Virus record (IMG/VR): IMGVR_UViG_3300046829_000092
Span: 1 to 50,078 of that record
Reading direction: 5' to 3' (one strand)
Length of the DNA: 50,078 nucleotides
From: a virus
Part shown: positions 41,514-48,851 of the stretch, piece after piece
Numbering within the stretch: position 1 is the first letter of the stretch
How the letters are laid out: each line of letters begins with the position of its first letter
Position numbers and translations under genes: made by a program
The notes under the pieces: generated by a model
Database searches by the model: none
What the model saw: only the letters and a program-made list of their open reading frames with translations
Told to the model about the DNA's origin: nothing

Positions 41514-42143
41514 TCAGGCTCCTTCGGCGGTCGGGCTGCCGGTCTTGGCCAGGTACGCCTCGGCCGCCGCGATCTCGGCCGCGATCTCCTGACGTCGCGT
41601 GGCGTAGTGCTCGCCGTCCCGGCCGGCGTAGAGCGCGGCGGCCTCGTTGCGGCCCGCGATGTAGTCCCGCAGCGCGGCGGCCACGGCCTGCCGGGTCGCC
41701 CACGTCTCGTCGGTGACCACCTCGGCCTTGTCCCAGATGCAGCTCTGCACGTACCCGTAGACGGTGTTCAGGCTCATGTGCGCGGAGCGGTCGTAGAACG
41801 CGGCCTTGTAGAAGATCGAGACCCGGCGGCGGCCGAGGCCGTCCAGGATGTGCGACCACATCGCGTGGTCGCTGCCCTCGCGCCTCCAGCCCGTGGGCAG
41901 CGTTGCGGGGCTGAACATCATGTCGGACGGGTCCGGGTCGCCGAAGGTGAAGCCGAGGGCCTCGTACTCGGCGCGGTCGCCCTTGTTGGTGGGGAGCCGG
42001 TCGGAGTTGACGAGCTGGCGCTGTCCGGCGGCTTCCTGGCGTTCGATGAAGCCGGTCGGGCTGCCGGTACTCATGCCCTCCAGCAGGAGGCCGAGCAGGT
42101 TGGCGGGGTCCCGCATGTCGGCGGAGGTGTTGTGGATGCCCAT
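41514..42143 (-). CDS. Conserved-type actinophage protein
   Basis: 209 residues from ATG 42143. The stretch G-F-T-F-G-D-P-D-P-S-D followed by L-P-x-G-W-R-R-E-G-S-D-H-A-M-W-S and R-R-R-V-S-I-F-Y-K-A-A-F-Y-D-R is a familiar pattern of actinophage proteins of unknown role. It ends in a long helix. Good confidence as a gene, none for function. Confidence 0.78.
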   Translation of the reverse strand: MGIHNTSADMRDPANLLGLLLEGMSTGSPTGFIERQEAAGQRQLVNSDRLPTNKGDRAEYEALGFTFGDPDPSDMMFSPATLPTGWRREGSDHAMWSHILDGLGRRRVSIFYKAAFYDRSAHMSLNTVYGYVQSCIWDKAEVVTDETWATRQAVAAALRDYIAGRNEAAALYAGRDGEHYATRRQEIAAEIAAAEAYLAKTGSPTAEGA

Positions 42144-42145
42144 GA

Positions 42146-42466
42146 TCAGTCTCCTTCGGGTTGGTTCGGGGCGTAGGCGCTGGCCGCGTACAGCGCCCGC
42201 GCGGCCTGCGGGTCGGCGGTGATGGCCGCGCGCACGGCCTCGGTCCACGGCAGCCGCACCGTCTCGAACCAGGCGCGCACCCAGCGCTCGGCGGCGGTCT
42301 TGGACAGCTCGGCCGGGATGTCGCGGCGGTGCAGTACCGGGCCGTAGCGGGCGTTCGCCGGGTGCGGTGCGATGTGGTCGGCGGTGACGTGCCACAGGGT
42401 GAGCGCGGCGGGGGTGGCCGGGTCGGGGACGGCGTAGTGGCCGTCGGGGATGTCGGGGGCGGTCAT
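42146..42466 (-). CDS. Unknown protein
   Basis: 106 residues from ATG 42466. N-terminal D-G-H-Y-A-V-P-D-P, then T-L-W-H-V-T, and helices with R-W-V-R-A-W-F-E-T. Resembles small unknown actinophage proteins in style. The ATG overlaps the Dam-like stop. Confidence 0.63.
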   Translation of the reverse strand: MTAPDIPDGHYAVPDPATPAALTLWHVTADHIAPHPANARYGPVLHRRDIPAELSKTAAERWVRAWFETVRLPWTEAVRAAITADPQAARALYAASAYAPNQPEGD

Positions 42467-43293
42467 GCGACCACCTCGAACAATCCGTGCTGCCTGCCCA
42501 ACAGCCGGTTGGACCACAGCACCTCAATGCGGCGCCCGTGTGTACCGCCCTGCGTCGTCGAGGCCTTAATCTCGTGCCGGTCCCAGCCGTCGTACAGCAC
42601 GTCATACAGCGGCGAGTCGTAACCGGACAGCACCACCGCGGCGGCACATGAGGTCAGGGCCTCGGCAAGTTCGCGGTGCTCGTTCTCGCCGGTCATCTCG
42701 CAGGCGTAGTTCCTGCCGAAGCGGGTTTCGGCCAGGTACGGCGGATCGGCGTACAGCAGTACCTCAGGGTGTGCGCCGTAGGCCTCGACAAGATCGAGAG
42801 CGGGCCGGTTCTCCAGCGACACGCGATGCAGCCGCTCGGCAGCCGCGGCCATACGGTCCACGTAGCCGGACAGGTAGCCGGGCATGCCGGTGAATCCGCC
42901 GGAGGGATCGACGAAGTGCCGCCAGCCGGTGTTCCGCAGCGTTCCGGTCCGGGACTGGGACAGGCGCACCCAGACGCGGCGGGCGAGCTCAAGGTCATCG
43001 CAGCCGTCGAGATCCTGCGACAGGGCCTGCTCGGCGCGGGAGTGCGGCGTGAGGGCGCAGGCGCGGACCAGGGTGTCGGGCTGTTCGCGCAGAACGCGCC
43101 AGAACGTCATGAGCCGGCTGTCGAGGTCGGATGCGGTCTCCATGCGGGACGGCACTTTGGCCAGCAGCACCGCAAGGGACCCGGCGAACGGCTCGACGTA
43201 GTGGGCGTGCGGCGGCAGCAGCGCGGCTATCTGCTCGGCAATGCTGGTCTTGCCGCCGAAGTAGGCGAACGGGGGGCGAAGGGCGGCGGTCAT
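42463..43293 (-). CDS. DNA adenine methyltransferase (Dam/D12 class)
   Basis: 276 residues from ATG 43293. Motif for SAM: P-P-F-A-Y-F-G-G-K-T (residues 7-16), then V-E-P-F-A-G-S, and D-P-P-Y (183-186), the catalytic motif of N6-adenine methylases. Probably protects phage DNA from restriction. The recognition site cannot be read from the sequence. Part of the chain of ATGA-coupled small genes. Confidence 0.93.
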   Translation of the reverse strand: MTAALRPPFAYFGGKTSIAEQIAALLPPHAHYVEPFAGSLAVLLAKVPSRMETASDLDSRLMTFWRVLREQPDTLVRACALTPHSRAEQALSQDLDGCDDLELARRVWVRLSQSRTGTLRNTGWRHFVDPSGGFTGMPGYLSGYVDRMAAAAERLHRVSLENRPALDLVEAYGAHPEVLLYADPPYLAETRFGRNYACEMTGENEHRELAEALTSCAAAVVLSGYDSPLYDVLYDGWDRHEIKASTTQGGTHGRRIEVLWSNRLLGRQHGLFEVVA

Positions 43294-43379
43294 GCGACAC
43301 CGCCGCGCATCGTGTCGTGCGGCGTCCAGGGCCGGGCCATGTCGGCGCCGCGCGAGTAGCGGGGCTGGCTGGCGGTCAT
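43290..43379 (-). CDS. 29-residue microprotein candidate
   Basis: ATG 43379 to the stop at 43290; ATGA overlaps with genes on both sides. Sequence is basic, with two Arg-rich parts and no motif. It could be a leader that keeps ribosomes coupled rather than a functional protein. Confidence 0.45.
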   Translation of the reverse strand: MTASQPRYSRGADMARPWTPHDTMRGGVA

Positions 43380-43621
43380 GTGCTGCTCCCTGCGGATTCG
43401 GATGTCGGGGTGGTGCGCTTCCGGGCCCATGCGGCGTCCTCGCGCTGGAGCCGCGCCTGCCACTGCTCGCGCGTCTCGTCGGGGCGCTGGCGCCGGCCGG
43501 GATGGCATGACGGGCAGTGCATGGCCTGCTCGGCGGACGGATCGAACGGGTCGGGAACGGCAATCCAGCCGTGGTCACACGGCGGGACGTTGGTGCAGGC
43601 GGGCGGCGTCGGGGCGGTCAT
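43376..43621 (-). CDS. Small CxxC protein
   Basis: 81 residues from ATG 43621. P-A-C-T-N-V-P-P-C-D-H-G-W and M-H-C-P-S-C-H give four Cys/His ligand groups. C-terminal half is a basic helix with W-Q-A-R. Likely zinc-binding. Confidence 0.63.
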   Translation of the reverse strand: MTAPTPPACTNVPPCDHGWIAVPDPFDPSAEQAMHCPSCHPGRRQRPDETREQWQARLQREDAAWARKRTTPTSESAGSST

Positions 43622-44358
43622 GGCGCACCTCCGCGTGCAGCCTCGATGCGCACGTGGTGCGCGCCGTCGCGGTACGGCTCACCGAGCTGGCGGCACACCT
43701 CGCCCGGGACGGCCCGGCACTCCGGGCACCCGGCCACAGCGACCGCCCAGGACGCGGTGCGGGCCGGGTGGATGAATCCGGGGCGCACGCGGGTCTTGAC
43801 CGTTCCCGGGATCGAGCACGCGACGTTCGGCCGGGCGTGGCAGGCCGGGCACGTTACCGATCTCGCCGGGGGCCGGACCTTCTCGATCACGGCGGCTATC
43901 TCCGGCGGCAGCGACCGCTTGGCCGCGACTCCGGCGACCAGCTCGGCGACGGGCCGGGGCCGCAGCGGGTGCCCGATCGCTCGCGGCACCTCCCGGCCGT
44001 CGGCGACGGTGGCGAGCTCGCCCCGCATGCGGGCGGCGGTCTGGTGGCCGGTCTCGCCGTAGCGGGGCTCGAAGACGTAGTTCGATTCGGTGATGCGTGC
44101 GCGCCGCAGTGCGATGACGACCTCGACGAGGACCGGCGCGGTGATGCGGAACCGCTGGTTCGGGTCCTGGCGGGGCCAGATCTCGGCGTAGTAGCGGCTC
44201 ACGGCGGCCGTGGCGTCGGCGTAGCTGACGCGGGCGGCGTTCAGGTCCATGTACCAGGCGGCGATGTCCGTGGCGCCGATGGTGCGCTGGTCGCGCATGG
44301 CGGCGGCCTTGAGCAGGTCGTGGGTCTGCTCGTCGGTGATCGTTTCGATGTGGTTCAT
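43618..44358 (-). CDS. Replication-module protein with two zinc ribbons
   Basis: 246 residues from ATG 44358. The N-terminal ~130 residues are helical (R-T-I-G-A-T-D-I-A-A-W-Y, then Y-A-E-I-W), like an N-terminal region found in unknown actinophage proteins. Two C-terminal ribbons: C-P-A-C-H-A-R-P-N-V-A-C and C-P-E-C-R-A-V-P-G-E-V-C, each with a later His. It lies directly after the replication-initiator-like gene and overlaps it. Confidence 0.75.
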   Translation of the reverse strand: MNHIETITDEQTHDLLKAAAMRDQRTIGATDIAAWYMDLNAARVSYADATAAVSRYYAEIWPRQDPNQRFRITAPVLVEVVIALRRARITESNYVFEPRYGETGHQTAARMRGELATVADGREVPRAIGHPLRPRPVAELVAGVAAKRSLPPEIAAVIEKVRPPARSVTCPACHARPNVACSIPGTVKTRVRPGFIHPARTASWAVAVAGCPECRAVPGEVCRQLGEPYRDGAHHVRIEAARGGAP

Positions 44359-45308
44359 GCGCTGCGTCCCGTCATGCGCCGGAACTCGGCCAGGGCCGTG
44401 TCACCGGAGGCGACGGCGCGATCGGTGGCGGATTCGCGCTGCGGTGCGGACCGCGCTGCGGGGATGGGCACGGCGTCGTCGAGGTCGTCGCTCCAGCTGC
44501 CGCGGTTCAGCCAGGTCGTGGGGTGCGGGATGAACTTGGTCTCCTGGCGCGCCAGCCCGCAGCGGGCGGCGAACGAGGCTGCGGCGGTGATGATGGCATC
44601 GGGGTTGGCGCCTCGTTTGACGGCCGTGGCGAAGGCCGTGCGGGCTTTGTCCTTGCCGACGCTGCGGGGGTAGACGTCCCAAAAGTCATCGAAGAGATCG
44701 ACCGGTTTCGCAGCGAGCGGAGTGAGCGGCTGTTCCTCAACGAGCGTGAGCAAGGGCGGCTGCGTCATGTCTGCGCGCGGCAGTACATGCTCCATGCTCC
44801 ATGCTCCATGCTCCATGCTCCCTGCTACATAAAGAAGCGCACTCTCGTCTGCGTGCGGCGCAGATGAATCTGCGCGAGACTCGGACGAATCTGCGCCGTC
44901 CGGTTCCGAGTCTTCTGCCTGCGCTTTCACTGTCTTTGGCTGTGGCGCCGGGGGATGCGGAAGCGCCTCGGGTGGTGCGGGAAGCCTTGAGGGCACCTTG
45001 TCGGCTTCGAGACGCTGGTGTCGGTCGAGCTTCGGCAGGAAGAGGTAGGGATCGCCGCTGTCGGCGTATCGAATGGCCTTGCCGGCGTCGTCGAGTTGGT
45101 CGATGAGTGCGTCGATCGCGCCGGGGGTCAGGTCGTCGTCGTAGGGGAAGATCTGGCCTTTGATGTAGTAGGAGTCGCCGTTGAGGCGGCCGTGCTCGTC
45201 GGCGAGGTTCCACAGGCCCATGTAGAGCATGCGGGCGTCGCGGGAGAGCCGCCGGGCCAGGGATCGGTCCGTCCAGAACTCGGGCTTGACCGAGCGGATG
45301 CGGGCCAT
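44355..45308 (-). CDS. Replication initiator / helicase-loader-like protein
   Basis: 317 residues from ATG 45308. The N-terminus R-I-R-S-V-K-P-E-F-W-T-D, then L-Y-M-G-L-W-N-L-A-D-E-H-G-R-L and Y-I-K-G-Q-I-F-P-Y-D-D-D-L-T-P, is the winged-helix pattern of phage replisome-organiser proteins. A low-complexity linker (about residues 105-195) follows, encoded by a 7-bp tandem repeat; a DnaD-like C-terminus is suggested by D-F-W-D-V-Y-P-R and K-A-R-T-A-F. The gene follows GIY-YIG with a one-base overlap. Confidence 0.85.
   Translation of the reverse strand: MARIRSVKPEFWTDRSLARRLSRDARMLYMGLWNLADEHGRLNGDSYYIKGQIFPYDDDLTPGAIDALIDQLDDAGKAIRYADSGDPYLFLPKLDRHQRLEADKVPSRLPAPPEALPHPPAPQPKTVKAQAEDSEPDGADSSESRADSSAPHADESALLYVAGSMEHGAWSMEHVLPRADMTQPPLLTLVEEQPLTPLAAKPVDLFDDFWDVYPRSVGKDKARTAFATAVKRGANPDAIITAAASFAARCGLARQETKFIPHPTTWLNRGSWSDDLDDAVPIPAARSAPQRESATDRAVASGDTALAEFRRMTGRSA
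44786..44820. repeat. Five tandem CATGCTC heptamers inside the initiator gene
   Basis: Five exact copies of CATGCTC at 44786-44820, with a degenerate sixth (CCTGCTA). Because the unit is 7 bases, gain or loss of one copy would shift the reading frame. A second family of direct repeats, GAATCTGCGC at 44866-44875 and 44887-44896, is 46 bases to the right. Iteron-like arrangement. Confidence 0.85.
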
Positions 45309-45820
45309 CAGCCACGCTCCACGATGGCGGCCGCCTCGCGAGCGAAGGCCGCAACCAGCGCCGCAAAGTCTTCGGGCAGCAGCGTCGCGCGAAGCTGGCC
45401 GATGATGCTGGCCGGTCCGTCGTCGAGGCGCAGTTCCATCCGCGCCCGCGGCGTGTTGTGCACCTTGTTATAAGGGGGACGCTCTGCGCGGATGGCCGCC
45501 TTCTCTATCGCTGCCGCGTCTCCATTAAGAACCCAGTCGATCGAGACGTAGGCCGCGCGCGTCCACCAGGCGGCGGTCCGACGGTGGACGGTCCAGCGCA
45601 TGTACGGGGTGCCGTTGGTCATGCCGATGTACAGCAGGTTTCTGTCGAAGTCGTAGAACCTGTAGACCGCGGCGGCCCCACTTTCGAACGTGTAGCGGCC
45701 CATCGTCTGCTGCCGTCCGGTGGGTGTCTTCTCGGTAACCCAGCTACGGGGCGAGCCCTCCGGATTGAACGGGCGCATGGTTGGGATCTCGCGGTCCGTT
45801 GCCGGCGGGGTGGGGAGCAC
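45308..45820 (-). CDS. GIY-YIG nuclease-domain protein
   Basis: 170 residues from GTG 45820 (AGGAAGG upstream); earlier in-frame starts fall in the promoter. The GIY position is V-Y-R-F-Y (52-56) and the YIG is L-L-Y-I-G-M (62-67); R75, H79, Glu106 (A-I-E-K-A) and Asn118 (P-P-Y-N-K) match the catalytic set. GIY-YIG enzymes cut DNA in repair, restriction or homing. No DNA-binding domain is attached, so targeting is unknown. Confidence 0.83.
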   Translation of the reverse strand: MLPTPPATDREIPTMRPFNPEGSPRSWVTEKTPTGRQQTMGRYTFESGAAAVYRFYDFDRNLLYIGMTNGTPYMRWTVHRRTAAWWTRAAYVSIDWVLNGDAAAIEKAAIRAERPPYNKVHNTPRARMELRLDDGPASIIGQLRATLLPEDFAALVAAFAREAAAIVERG

Positions 45821-45857
45821 TGGCGGCCTTCCTGTTCGGTGCGGTCTGCTGACGTAC

Positions 45858-45884
45858 ATCTTATCAAACTGTACACTTGAGCAA
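45858..45884 (-). promoter_or_regulatory. Leftward promoter of the GIY-YIG/replication unit
   Basis: On the - strand, TTGCTC (45884-45879) and TAAGAT (45863-45858) are 15 bases apart, a short but acceptable spacing for a primary-sigma promoter. It precedes the RBS and GTG 45820 of the GIY-YIG gene by ~35 bases. Confidence 0.5.
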
Positions 45885-45885
45885 C

Positions 45886-45912
45886 ATGACACTACGGGTG
45901 CACCTTTACACT
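45886..45912 (+). promoter_or_regulatory. Rightward promoter with palindromic operator
   Basis: ATGACA 45886-45891 and TACACT 45907-45912 are 15 bases apart. The expected start lies at the A of ATG 45919, so the transcript would be leaderless. A perfect palindrome GGTGCACC (45897-45904) sits between the two boxes, as an operator would. Confidence 0.45.
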
Positions 45913-45918
45913 GGTGCC

Positions 45919-46185
45919 ATGGCGGCAGATCTCAGCGAGTTGGAAGATGAGGAAATCGGCATCACTGCTGCTCGGCGCAACCTTGCCGAGCTGGTGAACC
46001 GTGTGCGGCTGCTCGGCGAGCACAAGTCCCTCATGAGCCGAGATCGGCGCATGGCCGTCGTCGTGCCGGTCGAGTGGTACGACTGCTCGGTACGCTTGGA
46101 TGCCTTGGTGCGCCGGCTCAAAGAGCGCGATCCCAACTTGCTCGCCGAGCTCCTGCGCGAGACGCGCGGCCCCGACGCCACCTGA
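45919..46185 (+). CDS. Phd/YefM-like antitoxin or repressor
   Basis: 88 residues from ATG 45919. The family pattern I-T-A-A-R-R-N-L-A-E-L-V-N-R-V followed by L-M-S-R-D-R-R-M-A-V-V-V-P-V-E-W is that of Phd/YefM antitoxins, whose N-terminal domain binds DNA and whose tail neutralises a toxin. The C-terminal helix (L-D-A-L-V-R-R-L-K-E-R) would be the toxin-binding part. No toxin gene is next to it on the same strand. It is the only + strand gene in the right 30 kb. TTG 45877 and ATG 45886 are longer starts, not preferred. Confidence 0.82.
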   Translation: MAADLSELEDEEIGITAARRNLAELVNRVRLLGEHKSLMSRDRRMAVVVPVEWYDCSVRLDALVRRLKERDPNLLAELLRETRGPDAT

Positions 46186-46195
46186 CGCCCCGCCC

Positions 46196-46236
46196 TCCGC
46201 CGCCGCGACGGGCGCACCATCGCGACACGCGGCGGA
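46196..46236. terminator. Hairpin between the antitoxin and the convergent - strand unit
   Basis: Eight-bp arms TCCGCCGC 46196-46203 and 46229-46236, with an internal 5-bp pair (46204-46208 with 46220-46224). It lies in the 101-base gap between converging genes; no T run. Confidence 0.4.
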
Positions 46237-46286
46237 CGCGGCGTCCAGGAACGCGAGGACCAGTGCAGAGGTGGCGCGGCGGCGGG

Positions 46287-46520
46287 TCATCGCTCGGCCC
46301 CGACGAATCGCTCCCACGGATCGACCGCGCCGATCCTGCGCGCGGCCTCCAGCAGCGCCGCTAGGTCCGGACCGGTCAGTCGTGGCGGCTCGACGTACGC
46401 CGCCTCACGCTCGGCCCGCTCGGCGTCCGCAGCGGCCTGTCGCGTCTGCGCTTCGGCGCGGCGGACCGCACGCATCGTCCGGGAGGCACCGGGCTCGGCC
46501 GGGCCCGAGAAGCGGCTCAC
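46287..46520 (-). CDS. Small helical protein
   Basis: 77 residues from GTG 46520, overlapping the LuxR-like stop. Long basic helix (M-R-A-V-R-R-A-E-A-Q-T-R-Q) and a second helix with L-T-G-P-D-L-A-A-L-L. No function recognised. Confidence 0.58.
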   Translation of the reverse strand: MSRFSGPAEPGASRTMRAVRRAEAQTRQAAADAERAEREAAYVEPPRLTGPDLAALLEAARRIGAVDPWERFVGAER

Positions 46521-46897
46521 CGCGCACCCCTCGCCGCACGCAGCGCCCGCAGCGCGAGCGCACGCAGATCCCCGCGCGGCCGGTTGTTCACGATCGCCCG
46601 GCACACGTCCAGCAGCTCGGCCGACAACTCCGCCGGCCCGCCCCCCGACGTACCGGTCCGTACCGGGCCCATCAGATCGTTCTCATACGCCCAGGCGGCC
46701 ATGCGGACCCGGGACGTCGTGCTGTCGTGCACCGGCCCCGGGTTGGTGCCGATGAGGCCGTGGACGACGCGCAGGCGGGAGCGCAGCGTGTGGATGGAGG
46801 TGCCGAGCTTCGCGGCGATCTCCTCGTTGGTGTGGCCGGAGGCGACGAGGCGGATCAGGTCGCGGTCGGTGTCGGTCAGCGTGCGCGGGTGGCTCAC
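46517..46897 (-). CDS. LuxR-type HTH protein
   Basis: 126 residues from GTG 46897. Residues 7-55 have the GerE/LuxR pattern: L-T-D-T-D-R-D-L-I-R-L-V-A-S-G-H-T-N-E-E-I-A-A-K-L-G and T-L-R-S-R-L. The rest is a helical tail. No receiver domain. Probably a DNA-binding regulator of the phage or host. Confidence 0.8.
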   Translation of the reverse strand: MSHPRTLTDTDRDLIRLVASGHTNEEIAAKLGTSIHTLRSRLRVVHGLIGTNPGPVHDSTTSRVRMAAWAYENDLMGPVRTGTSGGGPAELSAELLDVCRAIVNNRPRGDLRALALRALRAARGAR

Positions 46898-47403
46898 CGG
46901 TCGCCCCCGTCCATGGCCGGCCGGTGGTCGTCCTGCGCGCGGATCAGGAACAGCGGATGCCGCACGCCCGGATACTTCCCGTTGGCCTCGGTCATCGACT
47001 GGATCTGAAAGTCGATCGGCAGCCCGGTGCGGACGCGGCCGAGCTCGGACAGCGCCGCGCACAGCAGCGCCCACCAGGCGTCGATGTGGTTCGCGTTTTT
47101 GAAACCGGGAAACAGGGCGTGGAACCTGTCGTCGTCGAGGATGAGGCGGACGTCCACATCGCGCCAGCCGGTCTTCTGGGTGGCCGAGGAGCCGACGTGG
47201 TACGGGCATTCGCCGAACGCGTCGGCGATGTCCCGGCCGAACGCCTCCAGGTGCATGGCGGCAGGAACGCCGGGACCTCGCCCGCTCTTGTCGCGCGCCC
47301 GCTCGGCCTCGGCCAGCAGCTCGCCGATGACGTCGTGGTCGTCCACGTAGACGTCGCGGATCTCGGCCAGCCGCTCGTCGCTCATCCGCTCAGTCACGGT
47401 CAT
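46894..47403 (-). CDS. Nucleotidyltransferase-fold protein
   Basis: 169 residues from ATG 47403. Pol-beta-like NTase signature: V-G-S-S (70-73), then W-R-D-V-D-V-R-L-I-L with Asp82 and Asp84, and a third acid in P-I-D-F-Q-I (Asp131). The residues 1-50 helix precedes it. Substrate could be a small molecule, protein or RNA end. It is coupled to the LuxR-like gene by GTGA. No HEPN gene is adjacent. Confidence 0.76.
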   Translation of the reverse strand: MTVTERMSDERLAEIRDVYVDDHDVIGELLAEAERARDKSGRGPGVPAAMHLEAFGRDIADAFGECPYHVGSSATQKTGWRDVDVRLILDDDRFHALFPGFKNANHIDAWWALLCAALSELGRVRTGLPIDFQIQSMTEANGKYPGVRHPLFLIRAQDDHRPAMDGGDR

Positions 47404-47614
47404 CTCCGCTCGGTCCGGCCGCCCACGCGTCCAGCAGGCGCACGTACTCGGCGAACGCCCCGTCGGCCTTGTCCAGCGCTGCCCGTGCGGCGTCGCGCTG
47501 GGTGCCGGAGTGCGGGTACAGCGTCCAGTCGCGGACCGTGTACATGAGGTCGTTCAGGTAGTCGGCGAGATCGGCGGCGGCACCGTCGACTTGGGCCCTG
47601 GTGGCGTGGATCAT
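47390..47614 (-). CDS. Small helical protein
   Basis: 74 residues from ATG 47614. Two helices, D-G-A-A-A-D-L-A-D-Y-L-N-D-L-M and A-A-R-A-A-L-D-K-A-D. Acidic end. No family recognised. Confidence 0.6.
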   Translation of the reverse strand: MIHATRAQVDGAAADLADYLNDLMYTVRDWTLYPHSGTQRDAARAALDKADGAFAEYVRLLDAWAAGPSGDDRD

Positions 47615-47931
47615 TGCTGGGACCCCTTGCAGTAGCAATGCGTGTACCGGACCCAGCACACTGGGCAGTCGTCCCCGCGGTCCCGTCTGGCGGCGGCGAG
47701 GTCGACGTAGCGGCTGGCACCGCCGGTCGTCGGCGCGTAGGCGCGCTGTGGCGCCGGGGCGGCCATGCGGGCGGGTGCGGGCTGCGGGACGGGTGCCTCA
47801 ACGCCCAGCGCACGGGCATCGTGAACGGCGCCGTCATAGGCCGCGATGAGCGCCGCGAAGCCTTCCGACACCTGTATCGAGACGCCGTTGCCCGCGCCAC
47901 GTTGACGGCGCAACCACTCGGCGGGGGTCAT
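47611..47931 (-). CDS. Small protein with C-terminal zinc ribbon
   Basis: 106 residues from ATG 47931. Pro/Ala-rich linker in the middle; C-P-V-C-W-V-R-Y-T-H-C-Y-C-K-G at the end would bind one zinc. N-terminus P-A-E-W-L-R-R-Q-R-G looks like a helical DNA-contact segment. Confidence 0.63.
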   Translation of the reverse strand: MTPAEWLRRQRGAGNGVSIQVSEGFAALIAAYDGAVHDARALGVEAPVPQPAPARMAAPAPQRAYAPTTGGASRYVDLAAARRDRGDDCPVCWVRYTHCYCKGSQQ

Positions 47932-48242
47932 GATGCGCTCCCTTCGGCCATCGGCGGCTGGGGCCCGCCCGGGGCGAGCATCATGCCGCCGAGGATCATC
48001 GCGACGGGCTCATAGGTCGGGTGGGGCGGCCGGTGGTTGAAGCCGCCCATGTAGGCGCCAAGCAGGGCGAGAACGCGGCCGACGTCGATCGGCGACACGT
48101 CGGGCAGCTCGGCGCAGGCGAGACGTCCGATGCCTTCGGCCATGGTGGTGGCGGCCTTGTCGCGGCGTGCCTCGGTGACGGCGGCCATGAGCTGCTGGTG
48201 GTAGGCGACGGAGCGCGGGCTGTACTCGGTGGGCTTGCTCAC
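47928..48242 (-). CDS. Unknown protein
   Basis: 104 residues from GTG 48242 (AAAGGAGAG upstream). First part is helical, followed by P-I-D-V-G-R-V-L-A-L-L-G and a Gly/Met/Pro-rich end. No membrane segment of sufficient length is sure. Confidence 0.6.
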   Translation of the reverse strand: MSKPTEYSPRSVAYHQQLMAAVTEARRDKAATTMAEGIGRLACAELPDVSPIDVGRVLALLGAYMGGFNHRPPHPTYEPVAMILGGMMLAPGGPQPPMAEGSAS

Positions 48243-48478
48243 TCGGCACTCTCCTTTCCGGCGGGCGAGAGCACCTGGTAGGCCTCTTCGCCGTCCCCGT
48301 CCACGGTGTACGTCAGCGTCATCGGCATCTCGCCGGACATCAGCGCCTCGTGGTCGGTGTAGACCCGCTGGCCGCACTGGACGTGGACGATGTGGATCCA
48401 GCTGCCGAGGATCTGGACGGTGACGTCGCGGACGCCGAAGTCGCCGCAGTCGCAGTCGCGCGTGTGGCCGCTCACCAC
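48239..48478 (-). CDS. Small beta-rich protein
   Basis: 79 residues from GTG 48478 (or GTG 48475). Early C-D-C and later H-V-Q-C-G suggest a metal site; the rest is beta strand. Role unknown. Confidence 0.6.
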   Translation of the reverse strand: MVSGHTRDCDCGDFGVRDVTVQILGSWIHIVHVQCGQRVYTDHEALMSGEMPMTLTYTVDGDGEEAYQVLSPAGKESAE

Positions 48479-48741
48479 GCCGCCTCGATGCCCATGCTGT
48501 CCGGGCCGTCGGCGTCGTCCGGCACTGCCTTACGCCGGGACCAGCCCTTGGCCCAGTGCTCGGGGCCCATGCCGGTGCCGCCCCAGCCGATGCCGTCGGT
48601 GCGCATGAACCCGAACGCGACCGGCGCGCCGGTGTCGGGCAGCTCGGCGACGGCCACGCAGCGGAACCTGCGGATGATCTCGGGCGCGGAGTACGGCGTG
48701 GCGTCGGTGTACTCGAAACCCGCCTCGAAGAAGTCGGTCAT
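48472..48741 (-). CDS. Small unknown protein
   Basis: 89 residues from ATG 48741 (GAAGGA upstream). F-R-C-V-A-V-A-E-L-P-D-T-G-A-P-V-A-F-G-F and G-I-G-W-G-G-T-G-M. Mixed alpha/beta, no family recognised. Confidence 0.6.
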   Translation of the reverse strand: MTDFFEAGFEYTDATPYSAPEIIRRFRCVAVAELPDTGAPVAFGFMRTDGIGWGGTGMGPEHWAKGWSRRKAVPDDADGPDSMGIEAAW

Positions 48742-48788
48742 GATCAAAGTCCTTCGGTATGGCCTCACGGCCAGTGGTCTGCGATGTG

Positions 48789-48842
48789 GGCCACGCGCCC
48801 GGCCCTCATCCGGACGCGTGGCCTGCCGGGTTGTAGCCCGGC
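48789..48842 (-). terminator. Two hairpins between - strand genes
   Basis: First: 9-bp arms GGCCACGCG 48789-48797 and 48815-48823. Second: 6-bp arms GCCGGG 48825-48830 and 48837-48842 around a TTGTAG loop, 10 bases after the stop at 48852. Likely terminator region for the 48852-49379 gene. Confidence 0.5.
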
Positions 48843-48851
48843 GTCAGATGG

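Noticed and set aside
45892-46290. 132-codon - strand frame that starts with an ATGA overlap at 46290, antisense to the Phd-like gene
   Set aside because: The overlap is tempting, but the opposite frame matches a protein family and has promoter boxes; this product has no recognisable pattern. A short peptide is not excluded.
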